Positions 50,731 to 61,115 of a stretch of 64,000 nt of DNA are shown one piece after another. Source of the stretch: Alcaligenaceae bacterium SAGV5 (GTDB lineage: Bacteria > Pseudomonadota > Gammaproteobacteria > Burkholderiales > Burkholderiaceae_B); contig SPDP01000001.1 in NCBI GenBank assembly GCA_009360345.1, forward strand, positions 1,736,001 through 1,800,000, read 5' to 3'. The number at the start of each line of letters is the position of its first letter. Position 1 is the first letter of the stretch. The notes under the pieces were generated by a model, which saw nothing but the letters and a program-made list of their open reading frames with translations, searched no databases and was not told where the DNA came from. The position numbers and the translations under genes were made by a program.

Positions 50731-50824
50731 CACTTCTCCATCCTTGGCCGTGCTCCCGGCGCGGCAGGCGCCAGCTCGCGCTGTCGCGGGGATGGGAAAT
50801 CCAACAGACGTAAAGGAAGTACAC

Positions 50825-51301
50825 ATGGCTGCCATTCCGCTGACCGTGCGCGGGGCCGAGCGCCTGAAACAGGAACTGCACCGCCTGAAGACGGTGGAGC
50901 GTCCCGCCGTCATTACCGCGATCGCCGATGCCCGTGCCCAGGGAGACCTGTCCGAGAACGCCGAATACGACGCCGCCAAGGAAAAACAGGGCTTCATCGA
51001 AGGGCGTATCCAGGAACTCGAGGCCAAGTTGTCGAATGCGCAGATCATCGACCCGCTGGAGCTCGATGCGGATGGCCGCATCGTGTTCGGGGCGACGGTC
51101 GACCTGGAGGACCTGGAGTCCAGCGAGCGGGTCACCTACCAGGTGGTCGGCGACGACGAGGCCGACATCCGGTCCAATCTCATCTCGGTGTCCAGTCCCA
51201 TCGCCCGGGCATTGATCGGCAAGTCGGTCGGCGACGTGGCCGAGGTGCAGGCGCCGTCGGGCATCCGGGAATACGAAGTATTGGACGTCCGGTATATCTA
51301 G
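50825..51301 (+). CDS. greA: Transcription elongation factor GreA
   Basis: A 158-residue factor that rescues backtracked RNA polymerase by stimulating transcript cleavage. The N-terminal coiled coil carries the acidic tip [16 protein letters not shown] with the catalytic D/E pair. The C-terminal FKBP-like domain begins near residue 80 ([12 protein letters not shown]). The start at 50825 has AAGGAAG about 7 nt upstream. A terminator lies in its leader. Confidence 0.97.
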   Translation: MAAIPLTVRGAERLKQELHRLKTVERPAVITAIADARAQGDLSENAEYDAAKEKQGFIEGRIQELEAKLSNAQIIDPLELDADGRIVFGATVDLEDLESSERVTYQVVGDDEADIRSNLISVSSPIARALIGKSVGDVAEVQAPSGIREYEVLDVRYI

Positions 51302-51302
51302 G

Positions 51303-51460
51303 CCCCCTGATCTGTTACCCCCTGAGCGCTGACGCGCGCCCCCAGGGGGCGATGCGGGTGGGCCGGAAGGGAAGCCCACCCCCACGCCCTTCGGGCGCCC
51401 CCTCAAGGGGGCGATGCGGGTGGACCGGCGGAGCCGGATCCACCGCATCCCGGGATTGGG
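51303..51460. repeat. Two tandem units of the GC-rich intergenic repeat
   Basis: Contains CGCGCCCCCAGGGGGCGATGCGGGTG twice in related form (51335-51362 and 51396-51424), with ACGCCCTTCGGGCG and the GGACCGGCGGAGCCGGATCC core. It lies immediately after greA and probably serves as its transcript end. Confidence 0.8.
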
Positions 51461-51510
51461 GCAGGGCTGTGGGTTTTGTTTGAATGAGTTGTTGCCCTGG
51501 AGGCTGATTG

Positions 51511-51936
51511 ATGGCTACGGTGGTGCGGCTGTTGGCGGCGCTGTGGTGTGGGGCGCTTTGGACGATCGGGCTTCTGGTGGTGCCGCTGTTGTTTTCGCAG
51601 CTCGAGCCCATGCGCGCGGCGGCGACGGCGGGGTCGTTGTTCCGTTTGCTGGCCTATGGCGGGCTGGTGGTGGTGCTGTTGATGCTGCTGCTGGACCGGC
51701 TGGGGCGCGGGTTGCCGCTGGGTGCGGCGGGGCGCCGCACCGTGCTGGTCATGGCCGTGGGAGTGGGGTTGGGGTATTTCGGCACCCGGCCCGTGATGGA
51801 TTACGGACGGGCCTTGATCGCCGCCGGCCAGGCCGTACCCGCCTGGGCGGATTTCGGGACCTGGCACGGGGTGTCGAGCGTGCTTTACTTCTTGGTGGCG
51901 GTTCTGGGTTTGCGGCTGGTGGCCGTCGTGCGTTGA
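51511..51936 (+). CDS. DUF4149-family membrane protein
   Basis: A 141-residue protein with four hydrophobic helices: VVRLLAALWCGALWTIGLLVVPLLF, LLAYGGLVVVLLMLLLDRL, TVLVMAVGVGLGYFG and VSSVLYFLVAVLGLRLVAVV. It matches the small DUF4149/TMEM205-like membrane proteins often found near greA and rlmE in beta-proteobacteria. Function unknown. The ATG at 51511 has GGAGG 7 nt upstream. Its last 52 nt overlap, tail to tail, the end of yhbY. Confidence 0.82.
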   Translation: MATVVRLLAALWCGALWTIGLLVVPLLFSQLEPMRAAATAGSLFRLLAYGGLVVVLLMLLLDRLGRGLPLGAAGRRTVLVMAVGVGLGYFGTRPVMDYGRALIAAGQAVPAWADFGTWHGVSSVLYFLVAVLGLRLVAVVR

Positions 51937-52634
51937 CCGCTTTCCGCCGGGCGGCTGCGGGCGCCGGCACGCAGCGACAGCGCGCTGCCCGCGCGCTTGG
52001 CGGCAGGCTTGCCCGATGCGGTCTTGCGGGCCGCGCCCAGCGTGGAGCCCAGGCCGGCGGGGCGGCGGGCTGGCGTGGTGCGCGCGGCGCCCCGGCGCGA
52101 GCCGGTTTCCTCGTGGATGGAGGGCCGCTGGCGCTTGTCGGTGCCCAGATAGCGTTCGCGGGCGGTCATCGGCCCGTCGTCGCGCTCGCCGCGTGCCGGA
52201 CGCTCCCCTCGGGGCCGGGCTGGCGCCGCGGGCTTGCCGGCGACTGCCGATTTCTTGGGCAGATGGGCTTCATTGGCCTTGCGCGCGCCGGTACCCAGCG
52301 TGGACACGTCCGACTTGGGCTTGCGGGCGCCCAGCAGGTCGGCCGCGTCGGGATCGCGCTCGGTCGGGCGGTACAGGATGAAGACCTTGCCCAGATGATG
52401 GACGGGCGCGCACGAAAGCTCGCCGCAGATCTGGTAGAGCAGTTCGTCCCGCGTGGCGCGGTCTTCGCCGCCGGCGCGGACCTTGATCAGGCCGTGCGCC
52501 GAGAGGTTGCGGTCGATTTCCTGCAGGACGGCGTCGCTCAGGCCTTTGTCGCCGATGAGGACGACCGGTTTGAGCGGATGGGCAGCGGCCCGGAGGGCGC
52601 TGCGCAGTGTCGAATTGATGTCTAGGACTGGCAT
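51885..52634 (-). CDS. yhbY: YhbY-like CRM-domain RNA-binding protein with long basic C-terminal tail
   Basis: A 249-residue protein. Residues ~1-100 are a complete CRM/YhbY domain (LRSALRAAAHPLKPVVLIGDKGLSDAVLQEIDRNLSAHGLIKVRA) associated with 50S ribosome assembly. E. coli YhbY is only 97 residues. The remaining ~150 residues are low-complexity and highly basic ([26 protein letters not shown]), probably disordered and RNA-binding. The start MPVLDINSTLR is at 52634. Divergent from rlmE. The 3' end overlaps the DUF4149 gene. Confidence 0.88.
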   Translation of the reverse strand: MPVLDINSTLRSALRAAAHPLKPVVLIGDKGLSDAVLQEIDRNLSAHGLIKVRAGGEDRATRDELLYQICGELSCAPVHHLGKVFILYRPTERDPDAADLLGARKPKSDVSTLGTGARKANEAHLPKKSAVAGKPAAPARPRGERPARGERDDGPMTARERYLGTDKRQRPSIHEETGSRRGAARTTPARRPAGLGSTLGAARKTASGKPAAKRAGSALSLRAGARSRPAESGQRTTATSRKPRTATKK

Positions 52635-52751
52635 GTCGAGATTGTACGGGAGCCGGGCCGACGGCGCGATGGCGAGTCCGCAGTATGCTCCGGATAGCGC
52701 GGCGATGCCGCATTGATTTGAACCGATACCGACCCGGGTGACCGGGCAGAT

Positions 52752-53396
52752 ATGGCCAAAAACAAGTTTTCGAAGAACTGGTTGCACCAGCACATCAACG
52801 ATCCCTATGTGAAGCTCGCGCAACAGAAGGGATACCGTGCCCGTGCCGCCTTCAAGCTGACGGAGATCCTGGAAACCGAGAAGCTCATGAAGCCGGGCGA
52901 TGTGGTCATCGATCTCGGCTCGGCGCCCGGCAGTTGGTCCCAGGTCGCCCGCGAGCGCCTGGCCGGCCCGCAGGGTACGATACGGGGACGGATCATTGCC
53001 CTGGACCTGCTTCCCATGGAGCCGGTGGCCGGGGTGGAGTTCATCCAGGGCGATTTCCGCGAGGAAGAGGTGCTGCGCCAGCTCGAGGCCCTGCTGGGAA
53101 GCCAGCCGGTGGACCTTGTGATTTCGGACATGGCCCCCAATCTATCGGGAGTCGGTGCCGCGGATTCGGCGCGTATCCAGCACGTGTGCGATCTGGCGAG
53201 GGAGTTCTCGCAGGCGCACCTCAAGCCCGACGGGGCGCTGATCGTGAAGGCTTTCCACGGCAGCGGCTTTTCCCAGATCGTGCAGAGTTTCAAGCAGACT
53301 TTCCGCCGGGTGGTGGAACGCAAGCCCAAGGCGTCGCGGGACAAATCCTCCGAGACCTTTCTCGTCGGGGTGGGGTTGAAGAGTCCCGGCGGCTGA
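52752..53396 (+). CDS. rlmE: 23S rRNA (uridine-2'-O-)-methyltransferase RlmE (FtsJ/RrmJ)
   Basis: A 214-residue SAM-dependent methyltransferase that 2'-O-methylates U2552 of 23S rRNA. Motifs: catalytic Lys in [16 protein letters not shown]-binding [16 protein letters not shown], catalytic Asp in [13 protein letters not shown], and Lys/Glu in [12 protein letters not shown] and KSSETFLVG. The K-D-K-E tetrad is therefore visible. It lies upstream of ftsH, as in E. coli. A 7-bp hairpin (ATCGGAC/GTCCGAT, 53407-53427) lies between them. Confidence 0.97.
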   Translation: MAKNKFSKNWLHQHINDPYVKLAQQKGYRARAAFKLTEILETEKLMKPGDVVIDLGSAPGSWSQVARERLAGPQGTIRGRIIALDLLPMEPVAGVEFIQGDFREEEVLRQLEALLGSQPVDLVISDMAPNLSGVGAADSARIQHVCDLAREFSQAHLKPDGALIVKAFHGSGFSQIVQSFKQTFRRVVERKPKASRDKSSETFLVGVGLKSPGG

Positions 53397-53483
53397 CAAT
53401 AGTAGAATCGGACTTAGTGTGTCCGATCGGGCCGGGGTTTTCCCGGCAGGTCGACCGATCGGCAATCAAGTAGGAGATCGACC

Positions 53484-55370
<1,887 letters not shown>

Positions 55371-55371
55371 G

Positions 55372-55447
55372 GGCCCCCCCTACGCCCTTCGGGCGCCCCC
55401 CAGGGGGCGGCACTGGCGGACCGGCGGAGCCGGATCCGCTGTGCCCA
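55372..55447. repeat. GC-rich intergenic repeat unit after ftsH
   Basis: C7TACGCCCTTCGGGCG, CCCCCCAGGGGGCGG and the GGACCGGCGGAGCCGGATCC core in the family order, starting 1 nt after the ftsH stop codon. Confidence 0.82.
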
Positions 55448-55468
55448 GGGGGAACAACCGGCGGGGGG

Positions 55469-55492
55469 AGGGCGGCGTTTTGGCCGCCCTTT
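55469..55492 (+). terminator. Hairpin between ftsH and folP
   Basis: AGGGCGGC (55469-55476) and GCCGCCCT (55483-55490) form a perfect 8-bp stem with loop GTTTTG, followed only by a short TTT. It is likely the ftsH transcript end or a folP leader structure. The weak T-tract makes it uncertain. Confidence 0.45.
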
Positions 55493-55515
55493 GCCGTTTC
55501 ATGGCGAGACTATTC

Positions 55516-56382
55516 ATGCAGGATTCTGGGTCGACTCATTCCGACACTCCGCCTCGGTTTCAGTGCGGTCGTTTTTCGCTGGAGTTTTCCCGGCCGATGG
55601 TCATGGGGATCATCAACGTCACGCCGGATTCGTTTTCCGATGGGGGGAAGAATCTGGCGCTGGATGCGGGGATCGCGCATGCGCGGCAGTTGGTCGCGGA
55701 AGGGGCCGACATGCTGGATATCGGAGGTGAGTCGACGCGGCCGGGGGCTGCGCCGGTGTCGTTGGAGGACGAACTGGCGCGGTTGTTGCCGTTGATCGAG
55801 GCGCTGCGGGAGTGCGGTGTGCCGTTGTCGGTGGATACCTTCAAGCCGGCGGTGATGCGGGCGGTGCTGGATGCCGGCGCGGACATGATCAACGACATCT
55901 ACGGTTTCCGGCAGCCGGGCGCGATCGAGGCGGTGGCGCAGGGGGCGAGCGGCTTGTGCCTGATGCACATGCAGGGCGAGCCGCGCACCATGCAGCAGGC
56001 GCCGGCCTATGGCGACGTGGTCGGCGATGTGACCGCTTTTCTGCGCGAACACGCGGAGCGCCTGGTGGCGGCGGGCGTGGCGCGCGAGCGGATCTGTCTG
56101 GACCCGGGCTTCGGCTTCGGCAAGACCACCGCCCACAACTACCGGCTCATGCGTAGTTTGCCCACTATCGGCGCGTTGGGATATCCGCTACTAATCGGCG
56201 TATCCCGCAAGACCATGATCGGGGCGGTGACCGGCAAGCCTGTTGGGGAACGGGTGGCCGGGAGTATCGCGGCGGCCTTGGCCGCGGTGGAGCGCGGCGC
56301 GGCCATTGTCCGCGTCCACGACGTCGCGGCCACGGTCGATGCCTTGAAGGTCTGGCACGCAGTGCGGGCCTGGAACGAATGA
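55516..56382 (+). CDS. folP: Dihydropteroate synthase
   Basis: Joins p-aminobenzoate to dihydropterin pyrophosphate in folate synthesis; the sulfonamide target. About 288 residues with both pterin-binding signatures: [15 protein letters not shown] and [15 protein letters not shown], plus [13 protein letters not shown] and DPGFGFGKT. The start could be the ATG at 55516 (MQDSG) or 55501 (MARLF); the choice is arbitrary within five residues. glmM follows after 52 nt, the usual ftsH-folP-glmM order. Confidence 0.96.
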   Translation: MQDSGSTHSDTPPRFQCGRFSLEFSRPMVMGIINVTPDSFSDGGKNLALDAGIAHARQLVAEGADMLDIGGESTRPGAAPVSLEDELARLLPLIEALRECGVPLSVDTFKPAVMRAVLDAGADMINDIYGFRQPGAIEAVAQGASGLCLMHMQGEPRTMQQAPAYGDVVGDVTAFLREHAERLVAAGVARERICLDPGFGFGKTTAHNYRLMRSLPTIGALGYPLLIGVSRKTMIGAVTGKPVGERVAGSIAAALAAVERGAAIVRVHDVAATVDALKVWHAVRAWNE

Positions 56383-56434
56383 TCGCCGCGCGCCTGTCGC
56401 GCGGACAAGAACAACAAACAGGGGGCCATCCAGG

Positions 56435-57775
56435 ATGGTTGGACGACGCAAGTATTTCGGAACCGATGGTATTCGGGGCAAGGTAGGATCAAAAGTCATC
56501 AACGCGGAGTTCGCGCTGCGCCTGGGGTATGCCGCGGGGCGCGTCCTGACGGCCGAGCATCGCGAGGGAGGGCGGCCGGTCGTCCTGATCGGGAAAGACA
56601 CGCGCATCTCCGGCTACATGCTGGAATCGGCGCTCGAGGCGGGGCTGTCCGCGGCAGGTATCGACGTCCTGCTGGCCGGCCCCATGCCCACGCCGGCCAT
56701 CGCCTACCTGACCCGGGCGCTGCGCCTGTCGGCCGGCATCGTGATCAGTGCCTCGCACAATCCTTATTTCGACAACGGCATCAAGTTCTTCTCGGCCACC
56801 GGCATGAAGCTGGCCGACGAGGTCGAACTGCGCATCGAAGCCGCGCTGGGCGAACCCGTCGGATGCGTGCCGTCCGAAAAGCTGGGCCGCGCCAAGCGCC
56901 TGACGGATGCGGCGGGCCGCTACATCGAATTCTGCAAGAGCGGCTTCCCCAACGATCTCGACCTGTCGGACATGCGGCTGGTGATCGACGCCGCCCATGG
57001 CGCGGCCTACCACGTGGCGCCCGCCGTGTTCGAGGAACTGGGGGCTACGGTGACCTGCATAGGCTGCGCGCCGAACGGGATGAACATCAACGACGGCGTC
57101 GGCGCCACGCACCTGGACGCGCTGGCCGAGGCGGTGCAGGCGCAGAGGGCGGACCTGGGCATTGCGCTGGACGGCGATGCCGACCGCGTGTTGATGGTCG
57201 ACGGCGAGGGCCGGCGCTACAACGGCGACGAACTGCTGTACGCCATCGTGGCGGACCGCCTGCTGGCCGGACCGGTGGCGGGCGTGGTCGGCACGCAGAT
57301 GACCAACCTGGCGTTCGAGCACCGGATGCGCGACCTGGGGGTGCCTTTCGCGCGCGCCGCGGTTGGCGACCGCTACGTGTTGGCCATGCTGCGCAAGAAA
57401 GGCTGGCTCTATGGCGGCGAAAGCTCCGGCCACGTGTTGTGCCTGGACCGTCACACCACCGGGGACGGTACCATGGCCGCGCTCCAGGTCCTGGCGGCGG
57501 TGCGTCGCCAGGGCAAGTCGCTGGCCGAGCTGCTGGCGCCGCTCAGGCTGTATCCGCAGAAGCTGGTCAATATTCCGCTCGCGCCGGGCGTGGATTGGCA
57601 CGAGCATGCGGGGCTGGCCGGGGCGCGGGAAGAGGTCGAGCGGCGCCTGGACGGGATCGGGCGGGTACTGATCCGGGCGTCGGGAACCGAACCCAAGCTG
57701 CGTCTGATGGTCGAGGCGGCTGACGAGTCCCTGGTCGACGATTGCCTGGATGTCCTTTCCGCCAGTCTGCGCTAG
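56435..57775 (+). CDS. glmM: Phosphoglucosamine mutase
   Basis: Converts glucosamine-6-phosphate to glucosamine-1-phosphate for UDP-GlcNAc, and so for peptidoglycan and LPS. 446 residues, with N-terminal [12 protein letters not shown], phospho-serine Ser107 in [15 protein letters not shown], the metal loop [11 protein letters not shown], the sugar loop GGESSGHVL, and the phosphate-binding [12 protein letters not shown]. All four active-site loops are present. Confidence 0.98.
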   Translation: MVGRRKYFGTDGIRGKVGSKVINAEFALRLGYAAGRVLTAEHREGGRPVVLIGKDTRISGYMLESALEAGLSAAGIDVLLAGPMPTPAIAYLTRALRLSAGIVISASHNPYFDNGIKFFSATGMKLADEVELRIEAALGEPVGCVPSEKLGRAKRLTDAAGRYIEFCKSGFPNDLDLSDMRLVIDAAHGAAYHVAPAVFEELGATVTCIGCAPNGMNINDGVGATHLDALAEAVQAQRADLGIALDGDADRVLMVDGEGRRYNGDELLYAIVADRLLAGPVAGVVGTQMTNLAFEHRMRDLGVPFARAAVGDRYVLAMLRKKGWLYGGESSGHVLCLDRHTTGDGTMAALQVLAAVRRQGKSLAELLAPLRLYPQKLVNIPLAPGVDWHEHAGLAGAREEVERRLDGIGRVLIRASGTEPKLRLMVEAADESLVDDCLDVLSASLR

Positions 57776-57863
57776 CCGCCCGGGGGCGGCGCTCCTGTCA
57801 ATCGCCAGTCATGCCCCGCGGGCACAATCGGGATCCTTGATTATGACCATGCAAGCATCGTCC

Positions 57864-58316
57864 ATGAACCTGATTCTCTGGCGCCACGCCGAGGCCGAAG
57901 ACGGCCCGAACGACCTGCAGCGCGCGTTGACGCGGCGCGGACACAAGCAGGCCGAGGCCGTCGCCGCGTGGCTTCGGGCCCATGCCCCGGCCGACCTGCT
58001 GGTCATGGCCAGTCCCGCCGTGCGCACGCGCCAGACCGCCGATGCCCTCGGCTGCGACTACACCGTCGTGCCGGACCTGGCGCCCGAAGCCGCGCCGGCC
58101 CACGTGCTGGCCGCCACGGGCTGGCCCCTGTCGCCGCGGTCGGTGCTGGTCGTCGGGCACCAGCCCACGCTGGGACGCGTGGCCAGCACCCTGCTGGCCG
58201 GCGATGACCTGCCCTGGAGCCTGAAAAAAGGCGGCCTGTGGTGGCTCGCCCGCCGCCAGCGGGACGAAGACTTCCAGGTCGTGATCCGGGCCGTCATCAA
58301 TCCCGAGTTCGTTTGA
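57864..58316 (+). CDS. sixA: SixA-like histidine phosphatase
   Basis: A 150-residue phosphoglycerate-mutase-superfamily protein with LWRHAEAEDG (catalytic Arg7-His8), RTRQTADAL, and VVGHQPTLGRVASTLL with the second His. This is the SixA pattern: phosphohistidine phosphatases acting on HPt or nitrogen-PTS proteins. I start at MNLILWRHAEA (57864). An ATG at 57843 would add seven residues; neither has a strong Shine-Dalgarno. It follows glmM by 88 nt. Confidence 0.88.
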   Translation: MNLILWRHAEAEDGPNDLQRALTRRGHKQAEAVAAWLRAHAPADLLVMASPAVRTRQTADALGCDYTVVPDLAPEAAPAHVLAATGWPLSPRSVLVVGHQPTLGRVASTLLAGDDLPWSLKKGGLWWLARRQRDEDFQVVIRAVINPEFV

Positions 58317-58417
58317 GGGGAAGCCCCCCACGCAGACCGCAGGATGCGGCGGATCTGGCTTCGCCAGTTCGTTCGCATCGTCCCCTGGGGGGCGCGCGAA
58401 GCGCGCAGGGGGGGCTC
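58317..58417. repeat. GC-rich intergenic repeat unit after sixA
   Basis: A diverged copy: GGATGCGGCGGATCTGGCTTCGCCAGTTCG in place of the usual core, then CCCCTGGGGGGCGCGCGAAGCGCGCAGGGGGGG, which matches the right arm of the repeat at 8377-8560. Confidence 0.78.
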
Positions 58418-58474
58418 TTTTCGTAAGCAGGCGTTTCCAGATGCGGGCGCGGGCCTTGTTGTCGATTCATGGTA

Positions 58475-58492
58475 CCGTCATTATTCTGTCAA
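58475..58492 (+). promoter_or_regulatory. Pho box upstream of olsB-like gene
   Basis: CCGTCAT-TATT-CTGTCAA has the exact 7-4-7 layout of PhoB sites (consensus CTGTCAT-N4-CTGTCAC). A third, weaker half-site GATTCAT (58464-58470) continues the 11-nt period upstream. It ends 53 nt before the start codon at 58546. Two other boxes in this window have nearly the same distance to their genes. Confidence 0.72.
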
Positions 58493-58545
58493 AGACGTGA
58501 AACGCTAAGCACCGACACTCGACTTACCTGTCAAGGAGTGTGCAT

Positions 58546-59349
58546 ATGCTCGAATTCACCCGCATCGAAGCGCGTCGCAGCCTTGCGGACGAACTTCATG
58601 GCGGTGTCCAGTCCCCCGGCCTGGTGGTGGGGTTGGCGCGTTCCTGGGAAGAGGTCCGGCAAGCCCAGCGCCTGCGTTACGAGGTGTTCACCGAAGACAT
58701 GGGGGCCGTGTTCCCGACCGCCATCGACGGTATCGACGAGGATCGGTTCGACGCCTGGTGCGAACACCTCATCGTGCGCGAACTGGATACTGGCCGGGTC
58801 GTTGGCACCTACCGCATCCTGGGGCCCGATCAGGCCCGCCAGGCCGGCGGCTACTATTCCGAATCCGAGTTCGATCTGTCCGGCCTGGGCGCCATTCGCA
58901 GCGAACTGGTCGAATTCGGCCGCTCGTGCACCCACCGCGACTACCGCAGCGGCGCCGTCATCATGCTGCTGTGGTCCGGGCTGGCCGAGTTCCTGCGCCG
59001 TACCGGAAAACGCTACGTGTTCGGCTGCGCCAGCGTCAGCCTGCGCGACGACGGCGCGACCGCGGCGGGGGTGTACCGCTCGGTGGTGGCCGACATCGAA
59101 CAGGCCCGCGACCTGCGCGTGCAGCCGCTGCACCGGCTGCCTGTCGAGCGCCTGGACTGCAATCTGCCGACCCGTGTGCCGCCGCTGATCAAGGGCTACC
59201 TGAAGGTGGGCGCCCGTGTATGCGGTGAGCCGGCCTGGGATGCCGATTTCAACACGGCCGATTTCCCCATGCTGCTGTCCATCGACGCGCTGGACGACCG
59301 CTATCGCCGGCACTTCGGGCTGGAGTCCCAGGTTTCGAGGCGTTCGTGA
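58546..59349 (+). CDS. olsB: OlsB-like L-ornithine N-alpha-acyltransferase (GNAT fold)
   Basis: A 267-residue acyltransferase with the autoinducer-synthase/GNAT-like pattern of OlsB: VGLARSWEEVRQAQRLRYEVFTEDMGA, CEHLIVRELDTGRVVGTYRIL, ELVEFGRSCTHRDYRSGAVIMLLWSGLAEFL and RVPPLIKGYLKVGA. OlsB transfers a 3-hydroxyacyl group from acyl-ACP to ornithine, giving lyso-ornithine lipid, a phosphorus-free membrane lipid. AAGGAG lies 7 nt before the ATG at 58546. A Pho box precedes it, consistent with phosphate-starvation control. The partner OlsA is not in the window. Confidence 0.88.
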   Translation: MLEFTRIEARRSLADELHGGVQSPGLVVGLARSWEEVRQAQRLRYEVFTEDMGAVFPTAIDGIDEDRFDAWCEHLIVRELDTGRVVGTYRILGPDQARQAGGYYSESEFDLSGLGAIRSELVEFGRSCTHRDYRSGAVIMLLWSGLAEFLRRTGKRYVFGCASVSLRDDGATAAGVYRSVVADIEQARDLRVQPLHRLPVERLDCNLPTRVPPLIKGYLKVGARVCGEPAWDADFNTADFPMLLSIDALDDRYRRHFGLESQVSRRS

Positions 59350-59486
59350 GGTCCGCGGTGTCGCGTGGCCGCCTGGCGGCCGCGTTCCCGCGCCCGTCGA
59401 GAACACGGCGCGGGCGTTTGCGGTTGACGCGACGGCTGCGCCGCACAGGAGTAAGGGTGCTGCGCCGGTTGACCCGGCGCCTGCGT

Positions 59487-60977
59487 TCAGAGCTCAAGCA
59501 GCTCGAACGTGAATCCTACCTTGCGCCATTCTGATTCCTCGGCGCGCAGCGTGAAGTCGGTCAGCGGGTGGGCGCCCATCCAGGCCGCGTCGGTCTTGAC
59601 GATGATGGACGATCCCTTGACCGACACCTTGACCGGCGGCGCGGCGATGTCCTCGCGCCGCCGATAGAGGATGGCGGCCAGGCGCAGGCACAGGATGGCG
59701 ATCCACTGTTCGTGATGGTTGACCAGGTGCTGGAGCTTGGCCAGCTTGCCCTGATGGCCCAGCGCAAGCATCGCGAGCAGCGCCTGGTCCTGGCGCGAGA
59801 AGCCCGGCATGTCGGCGTGTTCCAGGATATAGGCCGAGTGCCGGTGATAGGTGTTGTGGGCGATGGACAGGCCGATCTCGTGCAGGTCGGCGGCCCAGCC
59901 CAGTACCCGGGTCAATTCCTGGTGTTCGTCGGCGGGGATGGGCACCAGCTGCTTGAACAGTTCCAGCGCCGTCTGCCGGACGCGCGCCGCCTGGGAGCGG
60001 TCCACCTTGTAGCGGCTCATGAACTGGCGCACCGTATCGTCGCGCTTGTCCAGCGAGGCGTCGCGGCCGGCCAGGTCGTACAGCACGCCCACGCGCAAGG
60101 CGCCATCGGCCGTACGCATCATGTCCAGGCCCAGCTCGTCGAAGATCGCGCTCATGATGGCCAGGCCCCCGGGCAGCACCGAGGTGCGGTCCGGCTTGAT
60201 ACCCGCCAGTTGCGCGCGTTCGACCGTACCGGCCTTGATCAGCCTGTCCTTGAGCTTGTCCATGCCGCGCCGCGTGATGCCGGACTCCGAGAAGCCGGAT
60301 TCGGTCAGGATGGCGCCCAGCGCCTTGCTCGTGCCCGAGGAGCCGTAGGCTTCCTGCCATCCGGCCTTGCGATACTGCCTGGCGATGACTTCGATCTCGC
60401 GGCGGGCGGCCATCTCGGCCTGCTTCATGGCATGGGCGTCGACGATGCCGTCGGGAAAATAGGTGCGGCTGAAGCTGACGCAGCCCATGTACAGCGACTC
60501 CATCAACTCGGGTTCGAAGCGTCGGCCGACGATGAATTCGGTCGAACCGCCGCCGATGTCGACCACGAGCCGCTTGGCCGGAGAGGCGGGCAGCGAGTGC
60601 GAAACACCGGAGAAAATGAGGCGCGCTTCCTCGCGGCCGGCGATGACTTCGATGGGAAAACCCAGGGCCTCTTCCGCCAGTGGCAGGAACTCGTTGACGT
60701 TGCGCGCCACGCGGAACGTGTTGGTCGCCACCGCCCGTACGCGTTCGGGCTGAAAGCTGCGCAGGCGTTCGCCGAAGCGGCGCAGCACCTGCAGGGCGAA
60801 ATCGGTGGTCGAGGTGTCCAGCGTCTTGTCGGCTTGCAGGCCCGCCGCCAGCCGCACGGTTTCCTTGAGCCGGTCGACCGGGTAGATCTGGACGGTCCCG
60901 CCGTCGTCGACCACGCGGCCGATCACGAGGCGGAAACTATTGGAGCCAAGATCGACGGCGGCAAGCAATTGAGTCAT
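59487..60977 (-). CDS. ppx: Exopolyphosphatase (Ppx/GppA family)
   Basis: A 496-residue phosphatase that releases phosphate from polyphosphate or acts on pppGpp. The ASKHA-fold start is LLAAVDLGSNSFRLVIGRV. Further motifs are RAVATNTFRVARNVNEFL, VVDIGGGSTEFIVG, and a C-terminal HD-like domain (ELTRVLGWAADLHEIGLSIAHNTYHRHSAYIL). It is divergent from ppk across 138 nt, so degradation and synthesis genes share a control region. Its 3' end faces olsB across 137 nt that hold only a GC hairpin (GCGCCGG/CCGGCGC, near 59460-59480). Confidence 0.96.
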   Translation of the reverse strand: MTQLLAAVDLGSNSFRLVIGRVVDDGGTVQIYPVDRLKETVRLAAGLQADKTLDTSTTDFALQVLRRFGERLRSFQPERVRAVATNTFRVARNVNEFLPLAEEALGFPIEVIAGREEARLIFSGVSHSLPASPAKRLVVDIGGGSTEFIVGRRFEPELMESLYMGCVSFSRTYFPDGIVDAHAMKQAEMAARREIEVIARQYRKAGWQEAYGSSGTSKALGAILTESGFSESGITRRGMDKLKDRLIKAGTVERAQLAGIKPDRTSVLPGGLAIMSAIFDELGLDMMRTADGALRVGVLYDLAGRDASLDKRDDTVRQFMSRYKVDRSQAARVRQTALELFKQLVPIPADEHQELTRVLGWAADLHEIGLSIAHNTYHRHSAYILEHADMPGFSRQDQALLAMLALGHQGKLAKLQHLVNHHEQWIAILCLRLAAILYRRREDIAAPPVKVSVKGSSIIVKTDAAWMGAHPLTDFTLRAEESEWRKVGFTFELLEL

Positions 60978-61038
60978 GGAATGGAAAGATGGGGGGCGAA
61001 CTGCAAGAATAAGGCGCTTCGATGACAGAATGGTTGCA

Positions 61039-61056
61039 CTGTCATAAGGTAGTCAT
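61039..61056 (+). promoter_or_regulatory. Pho box upstream of ppk
   Basis: CTGTCAT-AAGG-TAGTCAT, followed at the same period by CATT-TTGACGC (61057-61067), a possible third half-site. It ends 59 nt before the ppk start. An inverted CTGTCAT also lies on the minus strand at 61022-61028, nearer to ppx. Confidence 0.78.
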
Positions 61057-61115
61057 CATTTTGACGCAAAAATAACCCTCTCAGCTTCGTTCCCCCCCAT
61101 TTTTGCGGATATCCC

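Larger units (their letters stand above)
50280..50824. other. Long intergenic region between czcB and greA
   Basis: 545 nt without a convincing gene on either strand. It holds a perfect 11-bp dyad (50534-50559), a nearby partial copy of the same motif (GATATTCCCGGGG near 50570), a candidate greA promoter (50656-50684) and an intrinsic terminator (50697-50730) ahead of greA. The ~230 nt next to czcB are GC-rich and featureless. Confidence 0.7.

Noticed and set aside
51303..51460. CRISPR-like array
   Set aside because: The repeats are tandem intergenic palindromes with no regularly sized unique spacers and no cas genes.
58459..58487. Sigma-70 promoter TTGTCG-17-TATTCT before olsB
   Set aside because: The -10 would lie inside the Pho box. 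The PhoB-site reading explains the sequence better.
59346..59534. Small Arg-rich ORF between olsB and ppx
   Set aside because: Biased composition from GC-rich DNA, overlaps the ppx end, no ribosome site.
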